Origin: Lamellibrachia columna
Taxonomy: Eukaryota; Annelida; Polychaeta; Sabellida; Siboglinidae
DNA length: 64,000 nt
Direction of reading: 5' to 3'
NCBI GenBank assembly: GCA_963662155.1
Contig: OY759270.1
Span: forward strand, 7,661,461 to 7,725,460
How positions within the stretch are numbered: position 1 is the first letter of the stretch; every line of letters starts with the position of its first letter. The notes beneath the pieces were generated by a model. It saw only the letters and a program-made list of their open reading frames with translations. It made no database searches and was not told the origin of the DNA. The translations under genes and the position numbers were made by a program. This document shows, one piece after another, positions 1 to 34,500 of this stretch.

Positions 1-927
1 GTTTGTCGCACGCATCTTCACTTCGGATGCAGAGTGGGATTTTCATTGTGACGAAAATTATGTACGTACCCAGATTCTGGGTGCTTACATAATTAGCTAA
101 TTACGATATCATCTGGGCATTTGGCTAATTCATAAAATGAGAGTGAATTTTTATCAGTTTATACGATGTAATTCGAATTAACTTTAAATTTTTATTATAT
201 TGACACAACTGTCTGACTGAAAAGTTAAATCAGGTATAAAAAATGTTTAGTGTCGAATCTTGATAATGATGCTGATTGGCTGCCGCTGCTTCATGGGAAC
301 GCCTAAATAATAATAATATTTTTTTTTTAAATGCTCAAAGCACTGTACAGGAATATTATTGCATATGCAATGTAATATACACCTGTAGTCAAATTACATA
401 TAAAAACTAATACATAGAAAAACGAATTGCATATAATCCACGACAACAAAATGGAGTGGTGACAGTGGGTAGCAACGGGACCACGCCTATAAGGCCAGAC
501 TCTCTTCTTGGTGAATTCACGAAGGCGAGCGAGAGTTGGATAGGCAGTGATGTGTATGACAAACGCTGGCGCCACAGCAATGAGCCTGGATAATCGAGGT
601 TATTTCACCCAAAACAAACTGGACTGCCGATAAGCCAATGGCTTCCTCGCCCATTTGCCATCTGGAACTTTTGGTTTGGATGGCAATTTTGTTAAACAAG
701 CAGCTAGACATTTAAGCCAGTGCACGACAGAATTGTTGTATTCTACAAATGTACCCTGTTCATCAACTATTACATTTTTAGAGTGCAAAAAATCCTTGAA
801 AAGGCGTATCGTGTCAGAATCACGACAATTTTATTTCTATCACGTGGAAGAGCAAGTAAAGCAATGACAATCACACGGAAATCGGGTCATCCACAATAAT
901 ACTGACGAAGATCTGACCCCTTTTACG

Positions 928-1100
928 TAGCGGGCACCTACACGGTGGTGTAGCGTTTAGAGCACCGTACTGTCGATCGAGAGGACGGTGGTTCGAGAGG
1001 GTTAACCACAAGTTAACGAAGGCTTCCTGCACCCGTATTTTGGACCACCGACGACGCCGTCGTATACGAGGTTAAAGGTCGCCGGTGGGACCATTTATTT
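928..1100 (+). repeat. tRNA-derived SINE-like repeat (candidate)
   Basis: A segment with TAGCGTTTAGAGCACC, GTCGATCGAGAGG and GGTTCGAGAGGG resembles the A box, anticodon-arm and B box order of a tRNA-like SINE head. A related motif (ATAGAGCATCGGACTTTCGG) occurs on the minus strand near 45.6 kb, which supports a dispersed family. It does not fold into an intact tRNA by eye. Confidence 0.4.
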
Positions 1101-1249
1101 AATCACACGCATGGAAATGGAAAAACTGGTGGGTTCACAAATTGTGTATCGTCTCTAATACTGTGACTATGCTATACTATAGAAAAGAAAAAACTCTGAA
1201 AATAAACCACTCCTAGCCCTAGGCTATGTTAGCCCAAGTCTAGACATAG

Positions 1250-1493
1250 TGATCATACCATACGTCACACGGGCCCACAGTGAACCGGGAATCGGCTAAG
1301 CCGCGGTCTAGCCGAGCCGGAGACCAGTGTCAGTCAACCGTAGCCGACTGAGTATTTGTGAACGTCACCAGGTGCCGGGTCACGTGCTTTCCGGCTCGTC
1401 ATCTGTAGCCGTGCTGGTGACCTTACCGGGGTTACTGCTTGTCAACTGCCGCACGCCGTAGGACAAATGCTGTGATCGTCAAAACCTCTAAAA
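1250..1493 (+). promoter_or_regulatory. GC/CpG-rich 5' flank of malic enzyme; promoter/5' UTR candidate
   Basis: This stretch is clearly richer in G, C and CpG than its surroundings and directly precedes the initiator ATG. It includes a CACGTG E-box palindrome at 1381-1386. Position and composition suggest promoter and 5' UTR. I cannot place the transcription start. Confidence 0.45.
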
Positions 1494-22145
<20,652 letters not shown>

Positions 22146-24200
22146 GTACGATGAATGGCGTCACTTCGTCACCCGGCTCCACCACCAACTACGAATGGAT
22201 GTTGATGTTTAAAGGGTTTTGTCGCACAAACTGTAAAGGCTCACAACCTATTTTTGTCATATAGCCTTGTCCAGTCTTTCTACAAATTCACTTGGCTCAC
22301 AGAACCCGTTCTGACAAAGGCTGCACAATATAACAAGCGTATCCAAATTATTTTTCTTTTTGTAGTGTTGCACAATTGATGTACTGAACTGTCTTGTTGC
22401 ATATCCTGTCTTTTATTAGCATTTACATCATCTGAGAAATCTAGTAATGATGGAGAGCTAGCAAGTTGGTACAGGAACAGTACAAACTACAGGTTGTGTC
22501 TGATACTGTAAAACAATGCATGCCGTCTCCACAAAAATAGATTTACTAGTGTAGGTTTTTCGGCTTTAATGTTAGGTTTTTATGTTGGCTTTATTAGTTG
22601 TTTTTGTTTTTCATTTGGTGAATTTACATAATTACTGCTACTTGTCATCTGTACATGCAGTGTGCTTGTCATTTCGTCTGCTTGCTCAAACTATTTTGAA
22701 TCGTGACTCTGGGAGTGTGTCTGGTGCTTCATATATATATACGTTTACTTGTTTTATTTATGTTTCTTTCTTTTGAATGGCGGTTTTACTAATTTAATTT
22801 TCTTGTGAAAACATTTGAAGGGGACATCACAACTCAAGTAGTAATGATTTTCAGCTGAACAACTACTTATGTAATATATAGTTAGCAGCACAAGATTTCA
22901 TACATATATAAATTTCGTGTTGGTTAAGAAATATAGTTATTCAACATTAATTTGAGAAAAAATTGTATTCGTTAACCTGACAATTGATATTAAGATATGG
23001 AAATGCTGTTTTGCTGAATGAAAACTGGACTTTCGTAGTGATATTGAATCTCAGATACTGCTGCTTATGCTAACGGCACACACAGCTGCTGCAATTTCTG
23101 TTAGATAGAATATGCCATATGAATTGCCGAATTAGGCCTTTTTTGTAAAGACTGTTGTGCTGTTCTGTTATGGCATACTTACTGCTTGTTAGTTTCTGCT
23201 AGGTTAAGGCGATTGTGTCTAGTCCAACTGACAACAAAGCATATTTTTGCAGACGTTTTGTCACTAAACAAGAATAAACTTGGATGGATGTCTATAGTGT
23301 CATTTGCTGTGTTGTGTAGATATGTGACATTTGTAATTGTTGTAGATGGCTTAGTACAAATGACAATGTAGGGTAGTTCTTTAGATACTGTCGAGTGCAG
23401 CAGTAAATCATTACAGTATGGAAATATAAAGCACATTAAAAATTACTGACACCCTTTTCTATTGTTCTACTTTCAGTACAGGTAAAATACAACATTAACT
23501 TGTGGGGGGGGGTAATTTATGCACACCATGTCCTAACTTTATAATATCAAGATACCTTTCAATGTCTCCCTTATGACAGTTTTATAAGATTGTAGTCAAC
23601 CTTTCAAGTTCTCTTTATTTATGCGTTTTCTAAGAACAAGTCATGTCTTCTACCCATGTACAGTTGAATAAACTCTGCCAGTATTAATAGTAATTTAATA
23701 ACATATTATGTTGTATACTGCAAATCTTAACTCTAACAATACTAGCTGTATTCAACAAGTGGGAATCACTGCCAGATTTGAGATGAATTGTTCAGTACAT
23801 TGTATCCTTACATGCAAACACGTTACAAGACTCCAGATATTATAAATTCATTTTCTATAATGGCATATAGTGCAGTGTGCATACATTTTCAATGAAACAA
23901 ATCATCCAAATTCACAACCCATGGCAAGCCAGCAAATATTGGCTATACTCTCAACACGCCTTGTTGTCAACTTGACTTAAATATTCAGCAGGGTTTCAAT
24001 CATAATTTCAGATCATTTAACAGCAGCAGATGTAGGCCAGTCATAATGACTGACGCACATACACGTAGATACCACGTCTGAAATAATACAATTAGGCAAA
24101 ATGTAATATGTACGTATATATTATATGTGTCTATACATGACCATGTAATTATTTATGTGTAGTTTGTATATAAAAAATGTACAATACAGTAATAAAGATA
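22146..24200 (+). other. ME1/ME3: Malic enzyme 3' UTR and downstream region
   Basis: No coding sequence is evident after the TAG. AATAAA poly(A) signals occur at 23273-23278, 23667-23672 and 24191-24196. The first is followed by a GT-rich stretch (GTGTTGTGTAG). The 3' UTR therefore probably ends between about 23.3 and 24.2 kb, but which site is used cannot be read from sequence. Confidence 0.45.
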
Positions 24201-25679
24201 AGCTAAAGTTATTCGACACAGCAATCTCCCAAAACCTGAAGTTCTGAAGCCATTCTACAACTTAATAATACACATGTACAGGTTATCCTACTTTTGTGTG
24301 CATATACCAATACATGTACATGTATAACAGACCTGTAATAATGCACTATTCAAGTGTAAATTGTGAAAATATTGTGCATACATGAATCTGCCTTTACTGT
24401 AATATAAATGGTATAAAATGTGTTTATAAATATTTCCTCAAAGCGTTACCCTACCAACTAGAACACCAATAGGGTCTTATTGGCTGAGGAATGACATGAC
24501 AAAGTAGTTGCAGTCATCACCCACAAGTTGGCTGTGATATTCTCTGTGTCATACATTATGCACCTGACAGCTGAATGTACACTGCAAGTGATGACAAGCT
24601 ACCAATGGTGGTGGTTAGTTGTACACCACGTCATATTATATCAGCAACAGATACAAAGAGGTCTTAAGACCCCACCCCCCTATGTCTTTGGACCCCCTGT
24701 TCATGGCTTAATTAGGATAACAGACAGTTGAATTGAATACCAGACAAAGTATATACATTGGAACTAGTGTAAAGTGTTATTGTTAGCCGACAACCAAATA
24801 TGTTTTCTATTGCTAAATTTCGTGAGGGAAGATCTTTGACAGCTATTGAGGCACTCAACTGGTCAATCCAGTTACAATTACGTTATATTAGGCAATCATG
24901 TCAATCCTGAAAACAAGTTTCATACTGAATTGTTGACAGGTGGTAATTGTTTTTGTTATTGTTTTTTTCGTTTTTTTACCACCGTTCATGGAAATCTGAA
25001 AGTCATGCTTGCACCTAAGCAGAGAAAATGGTCTTTTTTTACAAGGGACCGCTGTGCCAACCAGCCTAGAGGTGTCCCTGGTGTCCTGCAATGTTACTTT
25101 AACTGGGAAGATAATCTGCCCGGAAAGTTTTTTTCACAATGTTTTTGTCATATTTCTATAGAACAGGCACCGAGTCCTATATGCAAATAAAGGCAAACAA
25201 GAAGTGCTGATCACAAGAAGTGCTTGATATCACACACTGGGTGAAATTCTAGGAATTCAACAAATTAGAAAACCAATTGTGACAAGTATAAATAAAAGAT
25301 CATCATTACACTTGTTTAATTTAGTCAGAGATACATGAATTTGTAATTTTTGTAAAATAAGTAGTTTTTAAGGCCATTTTCCAGGCAGTGGTGAATGTTC
25401 TGCTGTCATGATTTAGCAAAAACTACCTGCGGGTATAATACTGCCATTTTGCAGTACTTAACTAAATTGAGTGATTTATTAGTATGATATAAGTGAACTG
25501 CCAAATTTAAAATTGCTGAATGCAAGACCCATTACATATGGCCTGTTTCTTGCAAAAATAAACTTGCAACTACTATTTCTCAGATAAACAGTGCTTGTTA
25601 GTGAACAGTTAAGTTGAATTTAACTGCTAATCTATTTACAAGTATTTACACAGAAAGTCTGCTACCAAGGTGACATGAC

Positions 25680-26573
25680 AAGTCTCCACCACACCAAGGT
25701 GACATAAGTAGCCTTGCATTGACACCAAAGTGACAACATAAAGAGCCCTACCACACTAAGGTGACATGGTAAGTCTCCATCACACCAAGGTAACATGATA
25801 AACAGTCTCCATCACACCTAGGTAACATGATAAACAGTCTTCATCACACCTAGGTAACATGATAAACAGTCTCCATCACACCTAGGTAACATGATAAACA
25901 GTCTTCATCACACCTAGGTAACATGATAAACAGTCTCCATCACACCTAGGTAACATGATAAACAGTCTTCATCACACCAAGGGTCTACATCACTCCAAGG
26001 TGACATGGTAAGACCCCCATCATACCCAGGTGACATGGCAAGACCCCCACCACACCAAGGTAGCATATCAAGGTATGGTAAGACTCATTATACCAAAGCA
26101 GCATGATAAGACCCCTCATCACACCAAAGTAGCATGATAAGACCCCTCATCACACCAAAGTAGCATGGTAAGACCCCTCATCACACCAAAGTAGCATGAT
26201 AAGACCCCTCATCACACCAAAGTAGCATGGTAAGACCCCTCATCACACCAAAGTAGCATGATAAGACCCCTCATCACACCAAAGTAGCATGATAAGACCC
26301 CTCATCACACCAAAGTAGCATAGTAAGCCTCCAACACATCAAGGTATGGTAAGACTCTTCATCACACCAAGGCAGCATGGTAAGACCCCTCATCACACCC
26401 AGGTAATATGATAAGACCCCTCATCACACCAAAGTAGCATGGTAAGCCTCCAACACATCAAGGTATGGTAAGACTCTTCATCACACCAAGGCAGCATGGT
26501 AAGACCCCTCATCACACCCAGGTAATATGATAAGACCCCTCATCACACCAAAGTAGCATTGTAAGCATCCAAC
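25680..26573. repeat. 31-32 bp minisatellite between the convergent genes, left part
   Basis: Two related unit types: one with CATCACACCTAGGTAACATG plus ATAAACAGTCT, and one with CACCAAAGTAGCATGATAAG plus ACCCCTCAT. A higher-order block with AACACATCAAGGTATGGTAA is repeated near 26.33 and 26.45 kb. The array continues at 27763 after a transposon insertion. Confidence 0.9.
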
Positions 26574-27762
26574 CAGGGCTGGGTCCAATTATGTAATTGT
26601 ATTTGATTACAGCAAAATTGTGTAATTGTAATTGATTATGGTTTCGAAATTTTGCTGTAATTGTTATATTTTGTATAATTGAAAATTTATTTCAATTACA
26701 ATCAATTACAGTATGTTTCATATCACAAACTACCTGAACGAATTGTCAATAAAAATAGAATTTCAGTCTCACATGAGTTGAAAATCAAGACTAATAATAA
26801 CACCTGCTTATATATTTATATTTAAGTCACAGTATTCACTGTCTGGTGGGTACTGGTCCATGGTGCTAGTGGTGGGTAGCCTTAGTGATTAGCCTTTTCA
26901 ATAAGTTGGTAACAGCCAGGAAGCAATAAACAATGCACAGACATTGTCAGACAAAGGCTAAGCTGGTATTCAAACATGGAAAGACCTGTAGCCTGATATT
27001 GCTTCAAAAAATATCAGCTCTGTGAAACATTGCATAGTTAGCAAGCCAATTACACCCCTTGTGTTGTGGTGGATTGGAGACAGGTCAGGTGGCAAAGACC
27101 ATTTATATGGCCTCTCTCCCCATTCCCAACTCACACAAAGCAAAGGGCAGGCCAATTAAGAATGTTAGCTCAGAGCAGGAGCTACAACCTCAAAGTTAAC
27201 ACATCATACCCTATTATTAGTATTTTCGGAAGAAAAATGTAAGAAATGCACACATATAAATGTCTGCAAAACTAGAAAGGATGCTTAGAGAATAACTACA
27301 AATAAATATTGTATTATGGTGTGTGGGATTTTGTCCAATTTTCACATTTTTGTATTTTGTCCTGTGGGATTTTGTTAACTTTTCATATTTTGTGATTTTG
27401 TCTGTAAGGAATATGTCCTGTAGGATTATGTCCGGATACTGCATTGTATTTTGATATAACGAAAATATGTTTTAAACTGCTATCTTTTTATTTAGTATAA
27501 TTCAAAGTCAAAGTTCAACAAAATGTACAAACATTACCGTTATATTTGTTTATCAGTTGTGTGCAATATATTTAAATTCAGCAAAACGTGCAAAAATACA
27601 TAATTAACAAATGCAGAATATATTTGGTTCCGCATAATGTAATTGTAATTGAAACAGTGTAATTGTAATTGATTTGGAAAATTATGACTGTAATTGTAAT
27701 TGAAATATAAAATTAAATGTAATTGTAATTGATATAATTTTGTGTAATTGGACCCAGCCCTG
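26574..27762. mobile_element. hAT-like non-autonomous transposon with 8-bp target duplication
   Basis: Ends CAGGGCTGGGTCCAATTA and TAATTGGACCCAGCCCTG are exact inverted repeats. CATCCAAC flanks it perfectly on both sides (26566-26573, 27763-27770). Subterminal DNA is full of TGTAATTGTAATTGA motifs on both ends. 1189 bp with no transposase frame. It sits inside a minisatellite unit. Confidence 0.92.
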
Positions 27763-27875
27763 CATCCAACCCATCAACGTATGGTAAGGTAGCTTGGTAA
27801 GATCCCTCATGAAACCAACATATGGTAAGACTCCTCACAAGACAAAGGTAGCATGGTAAGACCCCCTTTAGACAA
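27763..27875. repeat. 31-32 bp minisatellite, right part (split by transposon)
   Basis: CATCCAACCCATCAACGTAT then GGTAAG...AGCATGGTAAGACCCCC continues the array interrupted at 26573. Removing the element and one target copy restores the unit. Confidence 0.85.
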
Positions 27876-28345
27876 ACCATTGTTGGGAAATCAATATTGT
27901 GGCAAATGAAACCGTGTATTAACAGCCAGCACAAACATCTACAATATGTAGACATACAAGCTGTTGACCCCATCATGTGCATATCAAAAATAGTTCTTTG
28001 CCACAATGTAATGGTTTGCATGGCATAATAAAGCCAACTTGTCATCCTACAAATCTGGTGTTATGCAATGGAGCCATGCACCGGAGCCGGACTCACACAC
28101 ACATGGGAAGACTGAATATATGTCGGCAAGACATATTTCAACATGGCTATTTGTGTATGGAAACACAAATCCCTGTAATGTCATGTTATCCTTCCCATTT
28201 GCATCATTTCCCTAGAATTACATTAATCCTTCCCACTTCATTCTGTCTCTCTCTCACAACACAACTACTTAATTAACTGTCTTCGCTTCCACCACATCCT
28301 AATAAATCTCCTCCGTACACAACCTCCCAGTTTCCACCTGCCACA
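27876..28345 (-). other. WASF: Presumed WASF 3' UTR
   Basis: Downstream of the stop on the minus strand I see no coding sequence. No minus-strand AATAAA lies close by. The nearest are around 27.48 kb (inside the hAT-like element) and 25.46 kb, so the 3' end may lie in or beyond the repeats. Confidence 0.35.
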
Positions 28346-28530
28346 TCAATCTTCTCCACTCCAGCTTCCCTCTTCATATTCTTCCTCATCATCAGAGTCG
28401 TTCGCCTCGAGCGCTTTACGTCTCATCTCAAATGCCGCCTCCATGATTGACTGTACATCAAGATGTCCAGTTGGCTGTCGGTTTTGTTCATCTTTCTGTC
28501 GCCGTTCTTCCACTTTTCGTAGTTTAATGC
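28346..28530 (-). CDS. WASF: WASF coding exon 5 (WH2 end, central and acidic regions, stop)
   Basis: Residues 539-599: [14 protein letters not shown] (LRKV actin-binding motif), [18 protein letters not shown] (central Arp2/3-binding helix), then an acidic [13 protein letters not shown] with the conserved Trp. Stop TGA. Acceptor TTCTTGCAG. Confidence 0.96.
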
Positions 28531-31500
28531 CTGCAAGAAATGATCAATGAAAAGTTACGACAAGCATTGGCTCTCAAGAAAGACTACTATATCAGAATCC
28601 AGTCTGATGCAATGTTAATACTCCATATGGCTTAATATAATCAGTTTCATCACATGATGCATCTGACATTTTTAGGAGAAGTTGCAGAGAAGAAATTTGG
28701 CTAAACTAATAGCACTATACAAATCACGCTTTAATATATTTAATTTCAGTTTTGCTGGCATCAAATCCTCTAGATACAATAATAACAAAGGGGTTAACAT
28801 TGGCTGAAAATAGGTAGGAACATATGGGAAACTTTTAAGTTTTATACGTGCTACCAAACTGCCAAGGTCACACTGAGAAGAATCAAGACTGCATTGGTTT
28901 GTCTTTGAGACTATTTAAAAATTGTAATATCTCCGTTATGGACACAATAATACAACATGTTTTGTGCAAATGATGTATATGTGTTCATTTCATTGTGATA
29001 TAATGGTTTTCAAATGAAAAAAAGAAGCCACAGAATTTCATTATTTTCTAAGTTTACCGACTATTTTGGTACTTTATCTCTCTTTGTGACAGTTTTAACA
29101 AAAATGTAATATCATTACTGTTTGTTAATAATTCATATAATTATATATATATAATATATATATATAAAACGTTTCAGTTTCTCCCTCACACAGAGGTATT
29201 TGGATAATCAGTATACAATACAACAGACTCTTCAACTGCACTAAAATCCTTGGGAAAACAGCTCAGCAGAATGTCAAAACAGAAGGGTCAGGCAGTTTAT
29301 AGCAATGGAGGATAATCAAGTTTAAACAGGTGGAATTTTTAGGTGAGGGCGAAATGTTATTATATACTAACCATCTCTGATAGCATTGAGCAGATCACAT
29401 CCGATTGTTGCTGCTGGTTTCTCATGGTTGACTGCATTAACAGTCGAGTTAGACGACATGGTAGTTGAACTCATGTTGGATGAGATTGAAACATTATCGG
29501 CCGGTGGCGCCAGTGTCACTGCATTCAGCTGTCCCAGCAGCACGTTGCCATTGGGCATTGGCTTACTGGCGTCTGGCATGGCGGGTGGTGGCAGCGGGGG
29601 CGGCAGTGGCACCCCTATGTTGTTACCTGGTGCTGTGCCAGGTAACAGTGGTGGCAGTGGCATCGCCTGCATGTTGTTAGGCATGGTGTCTGATGGCAGA
29701 GGGGGTGGCGAAGGCAGTGGTAGATCACCACTGTCAGGTGTTGCGTTGCGCAGCTGTTGCGGACTAGGCGTGTGTCGCACCGGGGAACCCTGCTGCTGTA
29801 TAGTGTTCACGTGTATGGGCGACATGCCTGCCGTGTTCACACGCCCCATCATTGGGTGTTCTCCAGGGAGCAGAGGTGGGGGTAACGGGGGTGGTGGCAG
29901 GCTCTCACGGCTTGCACTGCCAGACCGACTACCCATGGGCGAGTCAAACTTCGCCTGCTGCACAGCAGGTGGCATCGGAGGTGCTTCCGTTGGTCGGATG
30001 CCACCGACAGACGACGGCCCACGATTGACAGCACTCCGTCTGGTTGGTGTGCCCACAGGCGAGCGAGTCTGTGGGGCATACTCTTGCTGGAAGTTGGCAC
30101 TGCTGTAGTCCTTGGGTGTGTATGGAGGAGGAGAGGGGTGGTGGTCATATGGCGGCGGTGGCTGGTACTGGGGCACCGCTTGGGCACCACTCGCTGTGGG
30201 ACCATTACTAGCACACGTCCGCTGTCGCATATACTGTTCCTCAGTGAGACATGCACCGTCTGTAGCCGCATACTGATTCAGCTCAAGACTGCTGGGGCGA
30301 GCCTGGCCTTCGTACGGGCTCGACTTAGTGGGCTTGCTCAGCTCCTGCACAAACTCCTTGCCAAGACGAAACTTCTGCATGTCATCCCGACGTGACTTGG
30401 CCTCACGGATTTGTTGGGGAGGCCGGTTCTTTGGTCGCTGCAAAATATGACACATTCACGTGAGAGTACACCAGCTACAGCATACTTTATCTATCACCAT
30501 ATCAAAAAGAGGACTGATGTCCTATCCTTTACTGGTACAATTTCTTTTATAAACTGTAAAGCAAGGTTTGACTATATATATATATATATTAATTATAATA
30601 TATATATATAATATATATATCTTCCAGTTGCGTATCCCCACAAATAAAGTATGAGTGAGTGTGTATATATATATATGCATATATTCTTCATACGCAGACC
30701 GATTATGCATCTCTATGGCCAAAAAAAAAATTGCTATATAATCTAGGCTAGCGTTGCTGGTGGGCATTTGGGCCATAGAACACATGACATCGGATTTGGC
30801 TAAACAAAAGTTACCCATTTAAACCAATCTGACCACCAGCATTTTTTTAAAAAGCATGCAGAATATATATGAGATTTTGTTGTTTTCTTGACGTAAACAA
30901 ATTTGGCTAAAGCAAGACATGGGGTCAATTCCATTTTTTCAATTCTAATTCCAGTCAATTCCAAAAAATCTATTCCAATTCCGCCTTGCAAAAATAAATT
31001 CCAACATTTTAAATCCTAGGCTAAAAAAATTCAAATTCAAATCCAATTCGGTATAACAGTTTTATTTATACTTGAAATCATGTGTGCATAATCATATATA
31101 TATATATGTGTGTGTGTGTGTGAGGTTTGCTATAAAAAATGGCATTCAGCCATTTGATACTTTCTGCATGCTGCTACACCTCTCCTGGATTTTTGCTAAC
31201 CAGACATTTTGGACAGCCCTGGACAGTTGGATCGTTAATCTGAGTTTTGAACAGTTCCCCCTGTTTATATCAGTTGTGGTATCATTGATATTTCATAAAA
31301 TTTACTATAAACTTTGAGTTTTCAACATCCTAATCACCAACATGTATACTCCATAGGGAAATAAACCTTGTCCACTGAGAAAGCAAATGAGACAAGGCCT
31401 GAATGGTCTGACTTTGGTTTTACTGTCTGTTACAGTAACTTAGTTTTTGTTTTTTACAAATGCTTGATTATATTGTTCTTGTTCACAATGTTTCAATAAC

Positions 31501-34500
31501 AGAGTAGACAGTGTATATGCTATAATGTTGACAGCTTCCTGGCTGTTAAGATAAGATACGTTTTATTACCAAGTAGCAAGTACAAGGAATTTGTAGTATT
31601 GTGGCATTAGCATAAACATACACTCATGCACCCAGTAACACACGGACTAAACATTACATATCACCAATCGTAATACTAAAAAACAGTTGAAACAAACGAG
31701 AGTTATATAATAGATTAAAAAATAAAAAACCTGACATTGCAACTACCGGTACCTGCCCAACTACCTGCCAGAGTCAAGACATTAAGATGGCTCTCCGTTA
31801 AAAAATCTCAGTGCTTGAGGATAGAAACTATTGTTGAATCTCGTCGTTTTAGTTTTTATGCAACAGTAGCGCTTACCGGAGGGAAGGAGTTCAGAGATGG
31901 TTGGCTGGATGACAAACTGCGAGAGATAAAGAGAGCTGATGGACGGCATATTTAACTTGATTAGTTTAGAAGCTTTCTTGACGACCGATTCAATTTGATT
32001 AATTTCATCTTGGCTGGCGCGACCAAACCAGACAGTAATAGAAAATGACAAGACACTTTCAATAACTGCGCGGTAGAAACGTGTTAATATTGTTTCAGAT
32101 AAGCCAAATCATTTGAGGTGTCTAAGGAAGTACATGTGCTTTTTTAATGATGTCAATCGAGTTGTTACACCAGGAGGGATCTTTTGAAATAGTTGAACCC
32201 AAAAATTTTACAAAGTCGGCTTGTAAGACTTCAGCACCGTCAATGAAAAGGGGTGAATGGGTGTTTTTTTTGGCGAAAATCAATGAGCATTTCCTTAGTT
32301 TTGGATATGTTTAGTACCAGGTTGTTGTTCTTACACCAGCCAGCCAGTCTTTGAACTTCCTCTCTATACAGACTTGTTAGCATTGTTGACACAGCCAATT
32401 ACAGTAGTGTCATCCGAGAACTTAACCATGCGAACAGATTGGTTACCAGATACACAGTCATTTGCAAAGATGCAGCCTTGTGGGGCACCAGTTTTAAGAT
32501 TAACAGGTTTGGAGAAATAGTTGTTGACCTTGACAGATTGAGGCCTGTGAAGAAGGAAGTTGAGAGTCCAGTGACAGATGGCAGGATGCACATTCAGAGA
32601 TACAAGTTTATCAAACAACTTCACAGGAATTATGGTGTTAAAGGCCGAGCTAAAGTCCACGAAAAGAATCCTCGCATAAGTACTCGGTTGTTCCAGGTGC
32701 TTCATAACATAATGTAAACCTGATTCAGATTCAGGGTGACATACTAATACCAGACAAATATAATTTTAATAGTTAATTTAAGGGGTAAAGATTAACAGTA
32801 TCAAGTCAATAATTCTAACAAAATCAATTCCAATTTCAAAAATATAAATTCCAATATATATATATATATATATACATATATATTCCACTATATATATATA
32901 TATATATAATATATTTAATATGGCATCTGTCAGTATATGAGGGGAGTGTTAATTTGACCATCTTTTACCATTAGTAAATCTCTTGGAGCAGCCTACACAA
33001 GAATCGCTTGTGTTCTAGTCTACATCACTCAGGTACATGTACAATATTGTATGCCAAAGCTGGCCAGTAGACACAATGCTCAACCTCTGTCTCATTAAAG
33101 CGACGAACACACCTGTTTGCTTATGTCATCAGCACCCATCATTTTAACACAGACAACCATGAACATTGTCTGATTTCACACAAAACGGTCAAGGAGGGAT
33201 TTGCGTCGGCACTGGAAGCAGATGTTATTTGCAGCTGGCCTGTGTTAAAACAACGGATGACAGAAGCAACAGGTGTGTTCATCGCGTTAGTCTATCCAAA
33301 AATGAACAGCAACAAGACTGGTTATAGAGAATGACATGCACAACATCAAGTACGCAACTGCCACTGTTAAGACAATGACACCACCAGGAAGGCCACAGTT
33401 CATGTTGAACAACTTGAACATAGCTCAATGTTCTTGTCAAAGAACTGCTACGATGTCCCTGTTGTTTGTGAAAAATAAACTAGAGATCATGAACAGACAG
33501 TGAACAGCAAACAACAGTTAATGAAGATGGGTTACCAGAAAAGACACGTGCAACTGAAACCACACACACAGAACAATGTACGGCAAGTGGTGTTATGACA
33601 TGTGCACACCGCCTCCTATGTGGAACCTGGTTACACACAAGACACGCTGTCTTTGCATAACCTGAACAACATCTAGTTTCTAGAAATATAGTTTAGCAGC
33701 AGGAAAACGTGAACTCAGGATAACATCGCAAAAAAGATCTACCGAAATGAGAAAATGAGATTAAAGGTGAACAAAAAGGTGTCAGTTTGACAGCATGCTA
33801 TAGAACTGATACAGTGAACCTGGGGAAAATATACAAAATGGGGAACATTGGTAAGGAAACACTTTCTTATAGAAGAACAAAAACAATTCTAAAGTTCATA
33901 TCACACCTGGAGGGATCTACAGGCCCCTTTTCTTGAGTTTCATTTGTAAATGACTACTTTTAAATGAGTTACAAGGTTTCTTGCCCAAGGCGTCATTACA
34001 GCGGTAAGCTGTTTTATCATTCTTGGGAAGTAAAAAGAAACTAGTGGAAGGAAATATCTGTCCATGTCTGATTAGTATAGCACATGTAAGTGATTTATAT
34101 TGAGTGTCATTTACAATGAAATGGAAAAGGCAAAGTTAAAAGGAAAGTTGAAGTATTATCTGGATGCTGTTCATATATTCATCTACATGGACACCAAACA
34201 CAAATATTCCACTGACAAAGGAGTGTCAATTGAATTGGCTGTTTTCAGCAAGTGAAATGCCATATATGACCATCAGAAAATGGATATTTTGAAATATGTT
34301 TTGGGTCTTCTGCGAAGTGTGATACAGGAGTACAATCATAAATCAACTATTTATAAGACAAAAAGACAGCAATGATTGATATAAATGGGAGGTTAAAAAC
34401 ACAGAACTGGCAGAACAACCCTGTTAGATATGACTGATTAGCAAACTGGACAACAGCCAACGATTGCTTATAGTGGTGTTCAACAGTAACTGAAGGTGAC

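Noticed and set aside
24846..25190. 114-residue plus-strand frame between malic enzyme and WASF
   Set aside because: No recognisable domain, composition like its surroundings, and no splice or promoter support. Treated as chance.
29386..30108. 240-residue plus-strand frame opposite WASF exon 4
   Set aside because: An antisense shadow of the GC-rich proline-coding exon. The minus frame has clear WASF homology and splice sites.
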